Source: Actinomyces urinae (GTDB lineage Bacteria > Actinomycetota > Actinomycetes > Actinomycetales > Actinomycetaceae). From it: a stretch of DNA of 64,000 nt. Under the pieces are notes generated by a model, which ran no database searches, had not been told where the DNA came from, and was given only the letters and a program-made list of their open reading frames with translations. Each line of letters opens with the position of its first letter. Position 1 is the stretch's first letter. Position numbers and translations under genes: made by a program. The stretch covers positions 496,001 through 560,000 of the forward strand of contig NZ_LT632547.1 in NCBI RefSeq assembly GCF_900119695.1. The letters are read 5' to 3'. Of the stretch, positions 44,403 to 54,290 are shown piece by piece.

Positions 44403-45392
44403 CTACGCCGCTACCAGCGCAACCTCACGTCTGCGCTGGATGCGTAGTGGCAAAAGTTCAGCTCCAACCATGGCCGCCACAATCAGAGTTCCGCCCAAGA
44501 TTAACCTAAAGGTTAGGCTCTCGCCGCCAAATGCAACTGCGAAAGCTGCCGCAAACAACGGTTCCAACGTGAAAATAATCGCGGTTGAAGTTGGATTAAT
44601 ATGCGCCTGCGCCCAGGTTTGCAAGAACAACGCAAGTAAGCTTGCCACAAACGCCATATAGAGCAGCGAGGCCCACTGTCCCGCAGTAGAAGGCAAAGTA
44701 ACACCGCCGGGAAGAGCAAATAGGAACCCGAGGCCGCCCATACTGACCAGTTGTATCACCGTAAGATCTAGCGCGTTTTCCTTGCTGGTCCAGTGCCCTA
44801 ACACCACGATATGGAGCGTAAACATGAGAGCGCCAAGCAACGTCAAAAGCTCACCAAAGCCAACCGCTAAACCATCCAGCGTCAGCACCATCAAACCACC
44901 CGTGGCGATCGCAATGCACACCCAGGTTGCCCGAGCGATCTGAACCCCAAACATCAGCATCAAAACGATGGGAGTAAGAACCACATACATGCCGGTAATA
45001 AATCCAGACACAGAGGCGTCCGTGTACTGCAGACCAACCACCTGGAACAACTGGCCAAGCATAAATATCGTTCCAAGCAACATCCCCTTGCCCCAAAGGT
45101 CCTTCGAGACCTTCTTCAGGGCACGATAACGCACCGCCATTACCACAATTGCGGCAATAACGAAACGCGTTCCAAGAAAATCCAGCGGCGGAACAGCGCT
45201 CACGAGATCTTTAATCAGGAAGAACGTGGAGCCCCACACGGCAGTGATGAAAACAAAGGCCAACACAGCAAGAATAGTGGCAATCTTTTCTGAATCGAAT
45301 CCTCGCCACCAGAACTTTTCACCGGAATCCCAGTTAAGTCCCATAAAAGTTGTAGTTGCTGTTTCTAACCTGTTTTCACCCTGCCTCAACAC
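44403..45392 (-). CDS. EamA/DMT-family transporter
   Basis: The 329-residue product has ten likely membrane helices in two repeats of five, with the EamA marks AVWGSTFFLIKD, RFVIAAIVV, ASVSGFITGMYVVLTPIV and, in the second half, TSTAIIFTLEPLFAAAFAVAFGGESLT. It is a drug/metabolite exporter or importer of unknown substrate. A GTG at 45392 with AGGGA is the preferred start; ATG 45344 lacks a site. It is convergent with the GntR gene, 66 bases apart. Confidence 0.88.
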   Translation of the reverse strand: MLRQGENRLETATTTFMGLNWDSGEKFWWRGFDSEKIATILAVLAFVFITAVWGSTFFLIKDLVSAVPPLDFLGTRFVIAAIVVMAVRYRALKKVSKDLWGKGMLLGTIFMLGQLFQVVGLQYTDASVSGFITGMYVVLTPIVLMLMFGVQIARATWVCIAIATGGLMVLTLDGLAVGFGELLTLLGALMFTLHIVVLGHWTSKENALDLTVIQLVSMGGLGFLFALPGGVTLPSTAGQWASLLYMAFVASLLALFLQTWAQAHINPTSTAIIFTLEPLFAAAFAVAFGGESLTFRLILGGTLIVAAMVGAELLPLRIQRRREVALVAA

Positions 45393-45447
45393 AGCTTCCC
45401 TTCAACTCATCGCAGAAAACACTAACGACGAAGCGATTATATCCAAC

Positions 45448-45483
45448 TTGACGGGCATAAAATAACCCATTCAAACCCGTCAA
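45448..45483. promoter_or_regulatory. Inverted repeat upstream of the DMT transporter gene
   Basis: TTGACGGG (45448-45455) and CCCGTCAA (45476-45483) are 8-bp arms with a 20-base AT-rich spacer, 56-91 bases upstream of the transporter start. A candidate operator, unsupported otherwise. The rest of 45393-45652 shows no gene. Confidence 0.35.
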
Positions 45484-45652
45484 ACCTAACCGCTTCATCT
45501 TATTCTTCGAATCTTCCGAGTCCATATTCTGAACTATTTTGCATGTTTTCTCATTTTGAAGTGTTCCCAAGATCGCACTTCGCGGGTTTGTATTTTCAGC
45601 TCCGCCAGTGTTATGCTTTTCGAGTTGTATTCAAGAGCGTTCTTGGCAACAT

Positions 45653-45725
45653 GCGCCGTTAGCTCAATTGGCAGAGCAGCTGGCTCTTAACCAGCGGGTT
45701 GGGGGTTCGATTCCCTCACGGCGCA
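45653..45725 (+). tRNA. tRNA-Lys (CTT), second copy
   Basis: Base-for-base identical over 73 bases to the copy at 40190, including anticodon CTT, but without an encoded CCA. Flanking bases differ completely. Confidence 0.95.
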
Positions 45726-45770
45726 CTTTACATATCCCCATCATCATTTCCGTCTTCACTGAGAGCAATC

Positions 45771-46274
45771 ATGGTGCGCCGTTTAACATCCGATGAAGAA
45801 CGCCTGATTATCGCCGTTCGTGCGCAACTAGCCTCGCGAAAGAAAACCCACATTAACGATGAGGTCATCGAACAAGTAACTCGCCTCGTAAAATCTCTTA
45901 CCGGGCCCCACAAATTGATTACCGACGCGGTCGGCCCCGTGTGCTCCACCGCAGACCTCGTGGACTGGATGGGAATATCGCGTCAAGCCGTAAACAAAGC
46001 CGTGAAAGAGTGCCGCATTTTTGGCGTCCGCGAAGGTAGCGGATCGTGGATGTACCCCACGTGGCAGCTCACTTCTAATTTCCAAATCGTGAACGGCCTG
46101 CCCGAGGTTCTTGGCCGTCTCGATGGAGCCATCAGCACCGTTGAGATTGGCCGCTGGTTCGTATCCGCACACCCGGAGCTAGAGGGGCTCTCCCCTGCCC
46201 AATGGTTGCAGCAGGGGCGCGAAGTGCGAAGTGCGGTGCGGGTTGCCGAACTCCTAGCCCGAAAGCACCGCTAG
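45771..46274 (+). CDS. MbcA/ParS-like (Xre-type) protein, orphan
   Basis: From ATG 45771 the product is 167 residues. A central helix-turn-helix (TADLVDWMGISRQAVNKAVKECRIFGV) is followed by a C-terminal half ending LEGLSPAQWLQQGREVRSAVRVAELLARKH, which is the signature of the MbcA/ParS/Xre toxin-binding antitoxin fold. In known systems the gene is paired with a RES-domain toxin; none lies next to it (bcp follows on the other strand). It may be a chromosomal orphan regulator. The ATG is weakly supported (GAGAGC). Confidence 0.6.
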   Translation: MVRRLTSDEERLIIAVRAQLASRKKTHINDEVIEQVTRLVKSLTGPHKLITDAVGPVCSTADLVDWMGISRQAVNKAVKECRIFGVREGSGSWMYPTWQLTSNFQIVNGLPEVLGRLDGAISTVEIGRWFVSAHPELEGLSPAQWLQQGREVRSAVRVAELLARKHR

Positions 46275-46299
46275 GTAGCCCGGTAACTCGCAAAACAAA

Positions 46300-46773
46300 C
46301 TATTCGCATCCGAGTTCGCTGCGCAGACGAGCCACGTGGCCCTTCGCGCGAACGTTATACATCGCGTGGGTAACCTTCTTGTCCTTGCCAATCACCACGG
46401 TGGAACGGATTACACCACGCACTAGCTCGCCGTAGTTCTTCTTCTCTCCAAATGCGCCCCACGGCTCCATGACTCTCTTCTGTGGATCCGACGCCAACGG
46501 GAAATTCAAGCCCTGGTTATCGCGAAACTTCTCTAAGGCCGGCATCTTGTCTGGGCTTACGCCAATCACCGTGTAACCACAAGACTTCAAAGAAGACAGG
46601 CTATCGCGAAAATCACAGGCCTGCGTGGTGCAGCCCGGCGTGGAAGCGCGCGGATAAAAATAGACGACTACGCCCTTTGCGGCCTTTTCAAGCTGGTCGT
46701 ACAGGCTGATTGTGCCTTCGGTCGAATCAAGTTCAAAATCTGGGGCCAACTGGCCCACCTCAAAACGTGTCAT
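46300..46773 (-). CDS. bcp: Thioredoxin-dependent peroxiredoxin (Bcp/PrxQ)
   Basis: The 157-residue product from ATG 46773 (a GTG five codons upstream is possible) is a Bcp-type peroxiredoxin: FEVGQLAPDFEL, YFYPRASTPGCTTQACDFRD with peroxidatic and resolving cysteines five apart, and the GVSPD motif. It reduces hydroperoxides in the cytoplasm with thioredoxin. It stands alone. Confidence 0.94.
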   Translation of the reverse strand: MTRFEVGQLAPDFELDSTEGTISLYDQLEKAAKGVVVYFYPRASTPGCTTQACDFRDSLSSLKSCGYTVIGVSPDKMPALEKFRDNQGLNFPLASDPQKRVMEPWGAFGEKKNYGELVRGVIRSTVVIGKDKKVTHAMYNVRAKGHVARLRSELGCE

Positions 46774-46829
46774 GCCTCCATTGTGCACAAAGCCAGCACA
46801 ACCAGCGCGTTGAAAGCCAGATCTGGCCG

Positions 46830-47402
46830 CTATACGAAATCCTCAGTACGTCCCCACTGGGCCCGGCCCAGCTTAGACAGCGGGTTCAACTTCGCAAAAT
46901 CAACCATGCCATCCTCGGCCATAATTTGGCTGTCCGTATGGATCGCCTTCACCTTGCCAATCGTGAGAATCGCCGTTTCTACCTCTACGAACGAATGGAC
47001 CTCGCACTCAACTGCGACGCGCACGTCATCCAGCATCGGAGCGTTCACGTTCGGGGCCTTCTTCCACGTCATCCCCACCGCATCCGCCTCGGATACGCCG
47101 GCCGGGAGCTCCTTGGACGTCGCCGCAACCTTGGGCTGGTCATCCACGCTGGCAATATGCACCGTGAACGCCCCCTCGCGCTTGGCATTGCGATAGGAAT
47201 CCTTCGGTGCGCGCGAAGTGAACTGGAACATCAAAGGATCCGTACAAACCACAGAAAACAGTGCGTACGGGGCGAGGTTTGCAGACCCATCCTCGTTAAA
47301 CGTTGCCACCCACGCGATAGGGCGTGGCACAACTAAACTCATTGCGAGCTTATAGGCATCAACCGGCGCTTCATCTTCCGGCTTAAAAACGACGTGTTCC
47401 AC
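46830..47402 (-). CDS. Flavin reductase-like (FMN-binding) family protein
   Basis: A GTG at 47402 with GGGGGGAG upstream gives 190 residues; 12 further in-frame codons exist upstream. The fold is the FMN-binding split barrel of flavin reductases: SLVVPRPIAWVATFNEDGSANLAPYALFSVV, KDSYRNAKREGAFTVHIAS and the VECEVHSFVEVETAILTIGKVKAIH block. It probably binds FMN and reduces flavin or a small substrate; partner unknown. Confidence 0.88.
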   Translation of the reverse strand: MEHVVFKPEDEAPVDAYKLAMSLVVPRPIAWVATFNEDGSANLAPYALFSVVCTDPLMFQFTSRAPKDSYRNAKREGAFTVHIASVDDQPKVAATSKELPAGVSEADAVGMTWKKAPNVNAPMLDDVRVAVECEVHSFVEVETAILTIGKVKAIHTDSQIMAEDGMVDFAKLNPLSKLGRAQWGRTEDFV

Positions 47403-47489
47403 GTAACTCCCCCCATTCGCAGCAACTTCTACCCACACAGGCTACATGGTTGGGCGGATACCCTGTTACAAGGTGCCGGGGAGACGAAA

Positions 47490-47512
47490 AGCCCCGGCCA
47501 TAAGCCGGGGCT
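47490..47512 (-). terminator. Terminator of tRNA-Leu
   Basis: Stem AGCCCCGGC / GCCGGGGCT with loop CATAA, followed on the minus strand by TTTTCG, seven bases after the tRNA. Confidence 0.8.
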
Positions 47513-47518
47513 GAAACG

Positions 47519-47601
47519 TGCCCGAGAAGGGACTTGAACCCCCACGTCGCTAGGACACCAGAACCTAAATCTGGCGCGTCTACCAATTCCGCCACTCGGG
47601 C
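47519..47601 (-). tRNA. tRNA-Leu (TAG)
   Basis: Class II tRNA of 83 bases: acceptor GCCCGAG / CTCGGGC, anticodon loop with TAG, long variable arm (GTCCTAGCGACG), T-arm GGGGTTCAAGTCCC. CCA not encoded. A terminator follows. Confidence 0.95.
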
Positions 47602-47728
47602 AACAGGAAAAAGCATACCAGGCGTGAGGCCAGACTCGTCAAATCAAGCCGGCGTGATCTACACCCCGCAGCTTGGTCTTCCCATCGCGTCGCTCAAAGC
47701 GCGGCATTTCAGCCGCGCGAGGCGCTCG

Positions 47729-48874
47729 TTAGCCGGCTGCCACAGCGGGCCTATCCAGGCGCTGTGTTCCATCAATAATCGACTGCGCAAGCACCCGATT
47801 GCCGCGGTAGAGCACCAATGTCTGCCCCGGCGCAATGCCGCGCGCTGACTCTGCGAGCGTCACCCGCAACCCGTCTTCAAAACGCTCCAACTTCTGAATT
47901 GGAGCGGGCCTGCCATGCGCGCGCATCTGCGCGTACAGACATTCGTCATCATCCATGCCGAGGGGCTGCGCTTGGGCTGTGCGCACGTCGCCCTCATCGT
48001 CGTTAGCATCCCACGTCAAATCAGTAGTGATAACAACGTCTACACTTAGCAACTCAGACGGGCCCACCACTACCTGATTTGCGTCCGGACGCGTTCCCAA
48101 AACGTAACGCGGACGCCCATCCGCAGCCGGCCGGTCAATACCAAGCCCCTTACGCTGGCCAACCGTGTACTCGAAGTAGCCGCGATGCTCGCCCAGAACG
48201 TTGCCTTCCGTATCCACGATCTCTCCCGTGGATTCACCAAGGCGACGGCGCAAGAAGCCCTGTGTATCACCATCGGGGATGAAGCAAATATCAAACGAGT
48301 CCGGCTTATTAGACACTTCCAGGCCGCGTGCCTGCGCCTCCGCCCTCACTGCTGCCTTGGACGGCATATCTCCCAAGGGGAAAATGACGCGCGAGATCTC
48401 TTCTTCTCCCATTACGGCAAGAACGTAAGACTGATCCTTTGACACGTCCCGCGCTCGTAGCAATTCATAGTGATCGCCGTGCTTCTCCGCACGCGCATAG
48501 TGGCCCGTCACAACCGCGTCGTAGCCCCTCTCGCGGGCACGCACCGTAAGCTCACGGAACTTCACAAACTCGTTGCAACGCACGCATGGGTTAGGTGTGC
48601 GGCCAATGCGATATTGCTCGACGAAGTCTGAAATCACGTTCTCTTCAAACTCGTCAGCTAGATCCCAAACCTCGAACGGGATCCCCAGCAACTCGCACGT
48701 CCTTGCCGCATCCGCACGATCTTGAGGGTTAGCACAACCGCGCGAGCCAGCGCAGCTATCCCCCTCGGTTTTCAAAGCCATGTGCACGCCGGTGACGTCA
48801 TAGCCCGCGTCTACCGCACGCGCGGCAGCAACGGCCGAATCGACACCACCGGAAAGCGCCGCAATAACCTTCAT
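47729..48874 (-). CDS. mnmA: tRNA-specific 2-thiouridylase
   Basis: The 381-residue product has the PP-loop SGGVDSAV at residues 8-15, the conserved cysteines in NPCVRCN and FDICFIPDGDT, and the TVGQRKGLGI block. It thiolates U34 in tRNAs for Lys, Gln and Glu. It starts six bases after the etfA stop, so it is likely cotranscribed behind etfBA, an order seen in many actinobacteria together with an IscS-like gene, which is not in view here. Confidence 0.95.
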   Translation of the reverse strand: MKVIAALSGGVDSAVAAARAVDAGYDVTGVHMALKTEGDSCAGSRGCANPQDRADAARTCELLGIPFEVWDLADEFEENVISDFVEQYRIGRTPNPCVRCNEFVKFRELTVRARERGYDAVVTGHYARAEKHGDHYELLRARDVSKDQSYVLAVMGEEEISRVIFPLGDMPSKAAVRAEAQARGLEVSNKPDSFDICFIPDGDTQGFLRRRLGESTGEIVDTEGNVLGEHRGYFEYTVGQRKGLGIDRPAADGRPRYVLGTRPDANQVVVGPSELLSVDVVITTDLTWDANDDEGDVRTAQAQPLGMDDDECLYAQMRAHGRPAPIQKLERFEDGLRVTLAESARGIAPGQTLVLYRGNRVLAQSIIDGTQRLDRPAVAAG

Positions 48875-48880
48875 ACGCGT

Positions 48881-49873
48881 CTACAGACCCTTCTGCCTCA
48901 GAGCGGCAAGCGCCTCCGGCACAACCTCATTAATGTCACCCACAACACCGAAATCGGCGATCTCGAAAATCGGGGCATCCGGATCATCACATACCGCCAC
49001 GATATGGCGGGACGCCTGGATACCGCACGCGTGATGCACTGCTCCGGACACGCCAAGGCCGATGTACAAGTTAGGCGCAACGCTCACGCCCGTTTGACCA
49101 ATCTGAGTGGAACGATCGATCCACCCCTCATCCGCCGCCACGCGGGTGGAACCCACCGCCGCGCCAAGCACATCCGCAAGCTCATTCACCAGCGAGAAAT
49201 CACCATCTGTGCCGCGACCGCCGCACACCACAACCGGAGCCTCCGTCAAAGACACACGACCCTGGCCGCCCTCCTCAATCGAATCCACAACCTCAACGCC
49301 AACAGCAGGCCGGGAGTACGCGACCTTGATCGGAACAATTTCCGGTTCCGCGGGCTCGTCAACCTCCTGAGCCTCCACCGCGGACGGGCGCAGACCGATA
49401 ACCGGAGTGCCCCGTGTGACCTTGAACTTTGTGGACCATGTGCCGGCCAGGACGCTCTTTTGCGCCTCAATCTGACCATCCACAATGCCGCAAGAAGTCA
49501 CGTCTACAACCGCGCCCGAACCCAAGCGAACCGCTAGACCTGCCGCTACTTCCCGACCGCGATAATTCGAAACGTTTAGCACCGCAGCGTACTGGGCCTC
49601 CTGGCGCGCCACCTCGAACGCCGCATCCGTCACAACCGCTGCTACACGCGGCGAAAAGCCCTCCAAATCAGGAGTAAAGACGCGCGCCACGCCATACTTA
49701 CCAAGCTCAGACACCTGCGGAGCAGGATTAAGAGCAATAGCGTCAATACGACCAGAAGTGAGCGAACCCGCCAACGTAAGCAACTGCTTGGACGGCTCGG
49801 TCAGCACAAAACCATCATCGATGTTCCCCGTATGATCCGTGATCACCAGGATCGGAGCTGAAATCTTCTCCAC
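48881..49873 (-). CDS. etfA: Electron transfer flavoprotein, alpha subunit
   Basis: The 330-residue product has the N-terminal ETF fold and the C-terminal FAD-binding domain (VVVCGGRGTDGDFSLVNELADVLGAAVGSTRVAADEGWIDRSTQIGQTG, VSGAVHHACGIQASRHIVAVCDDPDAPIFEIADFGVVGD). It carries electrons from dehydrogenases to the quinone pool or another acceptor. The GTG start shares one base with the etfB stop (TAGTG), showing coupling. Confidence 0.95.
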   Translation of the reverse strand: MEKISAPILVITDHTGNIDDGFVLTEPSKQLLTLAGSLTSGRIDAIALNPAPQVSELGKYGVARVFTPDLEGFSPRVAAVVTDAAFEVARQEAQYAAVLNVSNYRGREVAAGLAVRLGSGAVVDVTSCGIVDGQIEAQKSVLAGTWSTKFKVTRGTPVIGLRPSAVEAQEVDEPAEPEIVPIKVAYSRPAVGVEVVDSIEEGGQGRVSLTEAPVVVCGGRGTDGDFSLVNELADVLGAAVGSTRVAADEGWIDRSTQIGQTGVSVAPNLYIGLGVSGAVHHACGIQASRHIVAVCDDPDAPIFEIADFGVVGDINEVVPEALAALRQKGL

Positions 49874-50661
49874 TACTTCAACACCTTCTCAATGTACTCG
49901 GCCAGCTTTAGGCCGCCACCTACGCCAGACACAACCTCGCCGGCCGCGCGCTCGGACTGTTCACTGGCCTCCAGCACCATCGTGCCCGCACCCTGCTTGC
50001 CGATCACCATTTCATTCGGATCAGCTACATCCTCAATATCGTCAAGCGACCACAAATCCAACGGCTTCTTCCGCGCCGCACGCATGTCCTTGAAGTTGGG
50101 GAAACGCGGCTCATTTACCTGGTCCGTCACCGAAACCACAGCGGGCAAAGCACAGCGCAACGTGTCCGTGAAACCATCCGCGTAGCGAACAGCCTGCACG
50201 GCATCCTCTGCAATCGAAAGCTCAGACGCAAGCGAAATATAGGGCCAGCCCAAACCAGCAGCCACAGCCGCTGGAACCATCGACGTCATACCATCCAAGC
50301 TGGCCATACCCGTAATAAAGAGGTCAATCGGCTCCTCCTGTGCAAGCTTGTGGGCCACAGCCGCAAGAACTTGCGCAGTGCCAATCGCATCAGAACCAGC
50401 CAGACGATCATCAGTTACAACAATCGCGCGATCCGCACCTTTTTGCAGTGCGAGCATCGCCGAATCCTCGGCATCCTCTGGCCCCATGGTCACAACAATG
50501 ACCTCGCCACCAAGTTCTTCTACAGCAGCTACGGCCGCCTCGATCGCATTTTCATCAAGCTCATTTAGAGTGTCGTCCTCACCACGAACCAACCGCCCAT
50601 TTTCAATCCGGCGTTCAGACATGACATCGGGGACATGCTTAATACTGACCAAAACTCTCAT
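49873..50661 (-). CDS. etfB: Electron transfer flavoprotein, beta subunit
   Basis: From ATG 50661 the product is 262 residues with RVLVSIKHVPDV, LNELDENAIEAAVAAVEELGGEVIVVTMGPEDAEDSAMLALQKGADRAIVV and GMASLDGMTSMVPAAVAAGLGWPYIS, all ETF-beta marks, including the AMP-binding region. It forms the heterodimer with EtfA. The pair lacks a nearby ETF-quinone reductase or acyl-CoA dehydrogenase. A TTG two codons upstream is an alternative start. Confidence 0.94.
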   Translation of the reverse strand: MRVLVSIKHVPDVMSERRIENGRLVRGEDDTLNELDENAIEAAVAAVEELGGEVIVVTMGPEDAEDSAMLALQKGADRAIVVTDDRLAGSDAIGTAQVLAAVAHKLAQEEPIDLFITGMASLDGMTSMVPAAVAAGLGWPYISLASELSIAEDAVQAVRYADGFTDTLRCALPAVVSVTDQVNEPRFPNFKDMRAARKKPLDLWSLDDIEDVADPNEMVIGKQGAGTMVLEASEQSERAAGEVVSGVGGGLKLAEYIEKVLK

Positions 50662-50843
50662 ACCCAATACAGTGCCACAATTTTGCCTACGTTGCCGTAT
50701 CTAAAATGCACTTGTGACCAACCTTAAGGGCGTGCAAACACTACAAAAAAGCAGGTTTATCCCCGAGCGGGTATCATCTTTGCGGTATATGAAATAGGTG
50801 GCACCTAAGTTACGAGCCACTTACAAGGAGACGTTGAATCACA

Positions 50844-53123
<2,280 letters not shown>

Positions 53124-53141
53124 TGCGATAGGATGAGGCGC

Positions 53142-54248
53142 GTGAGCAACAAAGCTGAAGAGACCTTAAGTAAGAGTACAGATTCCGCGTCTTTGGCCCG
53201 CGCTGTGGAGCGTTCTGCCGAGCTCAATAAAGAGATCGACAAGGACCCAAGCCGATTCCGCATGCTAACCGGTGACCGTCCAACCGGCCACCTGCACCTG
53301 GGCCACTACTTTGGGACCATTAAGAACCGTATTGAGCAGCAGCAGCGCGGCATTGAAACCTGGCAGCTGATTGCCGACTACCAGGTGATTACCGATCGCG
53401 ACGGGGTTGGCCCGTTACGCGAGCGCGTACTGTCCCTACTCACCGATTACATTGCAGCTGGGATGGACCCGGAGCGCGCAACTATTTTCACGCACTCTGC
53501 TGTACCGGCCCTGAACCAGCTAATGCTCCCATTCCTTTCTTTGGTAACCGAGTCCGAACTACACCGCAACCCCACCGTCAAAGCTGAGCTTGACGCCACC
53601 GATGGGCGGGCAATGTCCGGGCTCCTCCTCACCTACCCGGTTCACCAGGCAGCCGACATTCTCTTCTGCCGCGCAAACATCGTTCCGGTTGGGCAAGACC
53701 AGTTGCCGCACCTCGAACAAGCCCGAGTCATTGCAAACCGCTTTGACCGCCGCTACGGCCGCGCAGACAAGAACAAGCCAGTCTTTAGGCGTCCCGAAGC
53801 TCTACTGTCCAACGCTTCGCACGTCCTCGGCCTCGACGGCGAAAAAATGTCCAAGTCTCGCGGCAACACCATTGAGCTACGCATGAGTGCCGACGAAACC
53901 GCAAAACGTCTCAAGAAGGCGAAAACGGACGCGGATCGTGTCATCACCTATGACCCGCAAAACCGTCCCGAGGTTTCCAACCTTCTACTCATGGCATCCA
54001 TGGCATGTGGAGAAAGTCCCGAAGCTATCGCCGATCAGATCGGAGACGGAGGTGGCGGAGCCCTGAAGGCCCGCGTAACCGAAGACCTCAACACCATGCT
54101 CGCCCCCATCAGGGCGCGCCGCGCTGAACTATCCGAAAATGAGGACTACCTGCTTGAAGTCCTGCGAAAAGGCAACGAACGCGCAAACGAAGTTGCAAAC
54201 GAGACACTAAGCGACGTCCTAACCGCTATGAATATGAAGTACTACTAA
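53142..54248 (+). CDS. trpS: Tryptophanyl-tRNA synthetase
   Basis: A class I synthetase with TGDRPTGHLHLGHYFG (HIGH motif), GQDQLPHLEQARVIANRF and the KMSKSRGN motif. From the GTG at 53142 (GAGG three bases upstream) it has 368 residues; the ATG at 53133 has no better site. Insertions around 250-300 are typical of the long actinobacterial form. It sits tightly between glgX and glgE (18 and 42 bases), so it is likely read in the same transcript. A second trpS cannot be excluded elsewhere in the genome. Confidence 0.95.
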   Translation: MSNKAEETLSKSTDSASLARAVERSAELNKEIDKDPSRFRMLTGDRPTGHLHLGHYFGTIKNRIEQQQRGIETWQLIADYQVITDRDGVGPLRERVLSLLTDYIAAGMDPERATIFTHSAVPALNQLMLPFLSLVTESELHRNPTVKAELDATDGRAMSGLLLTYPVHQAADILFCRANIVPVGQDQLPHLEQARVIANRFDRRYGRADKNKPVFRRPEALLSNASHVLGLDGEKMSKSRGNTIELRMSADETAKRLKKAKTDADRVITYDPQNRPEVSNLLLMASMACGESPEAIADQIGDGGGGALKARVTEDLNTMLAPIRARRAELSENEDYLLEVLRKGNERANEVANETLSDVLTAMNMKYY

Positions 54249-54290
54249 AACATTTTGTAAAGCTTTCGACGAGTCTAAGGAGCCGGACCG

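Noticed and set aside
48722-49537. A 271-codon plus-strand frame
   Set aside because: Antisense to mnmA and etfA, both certain; the translation is rich in Arg and His, as expected of a shadow.
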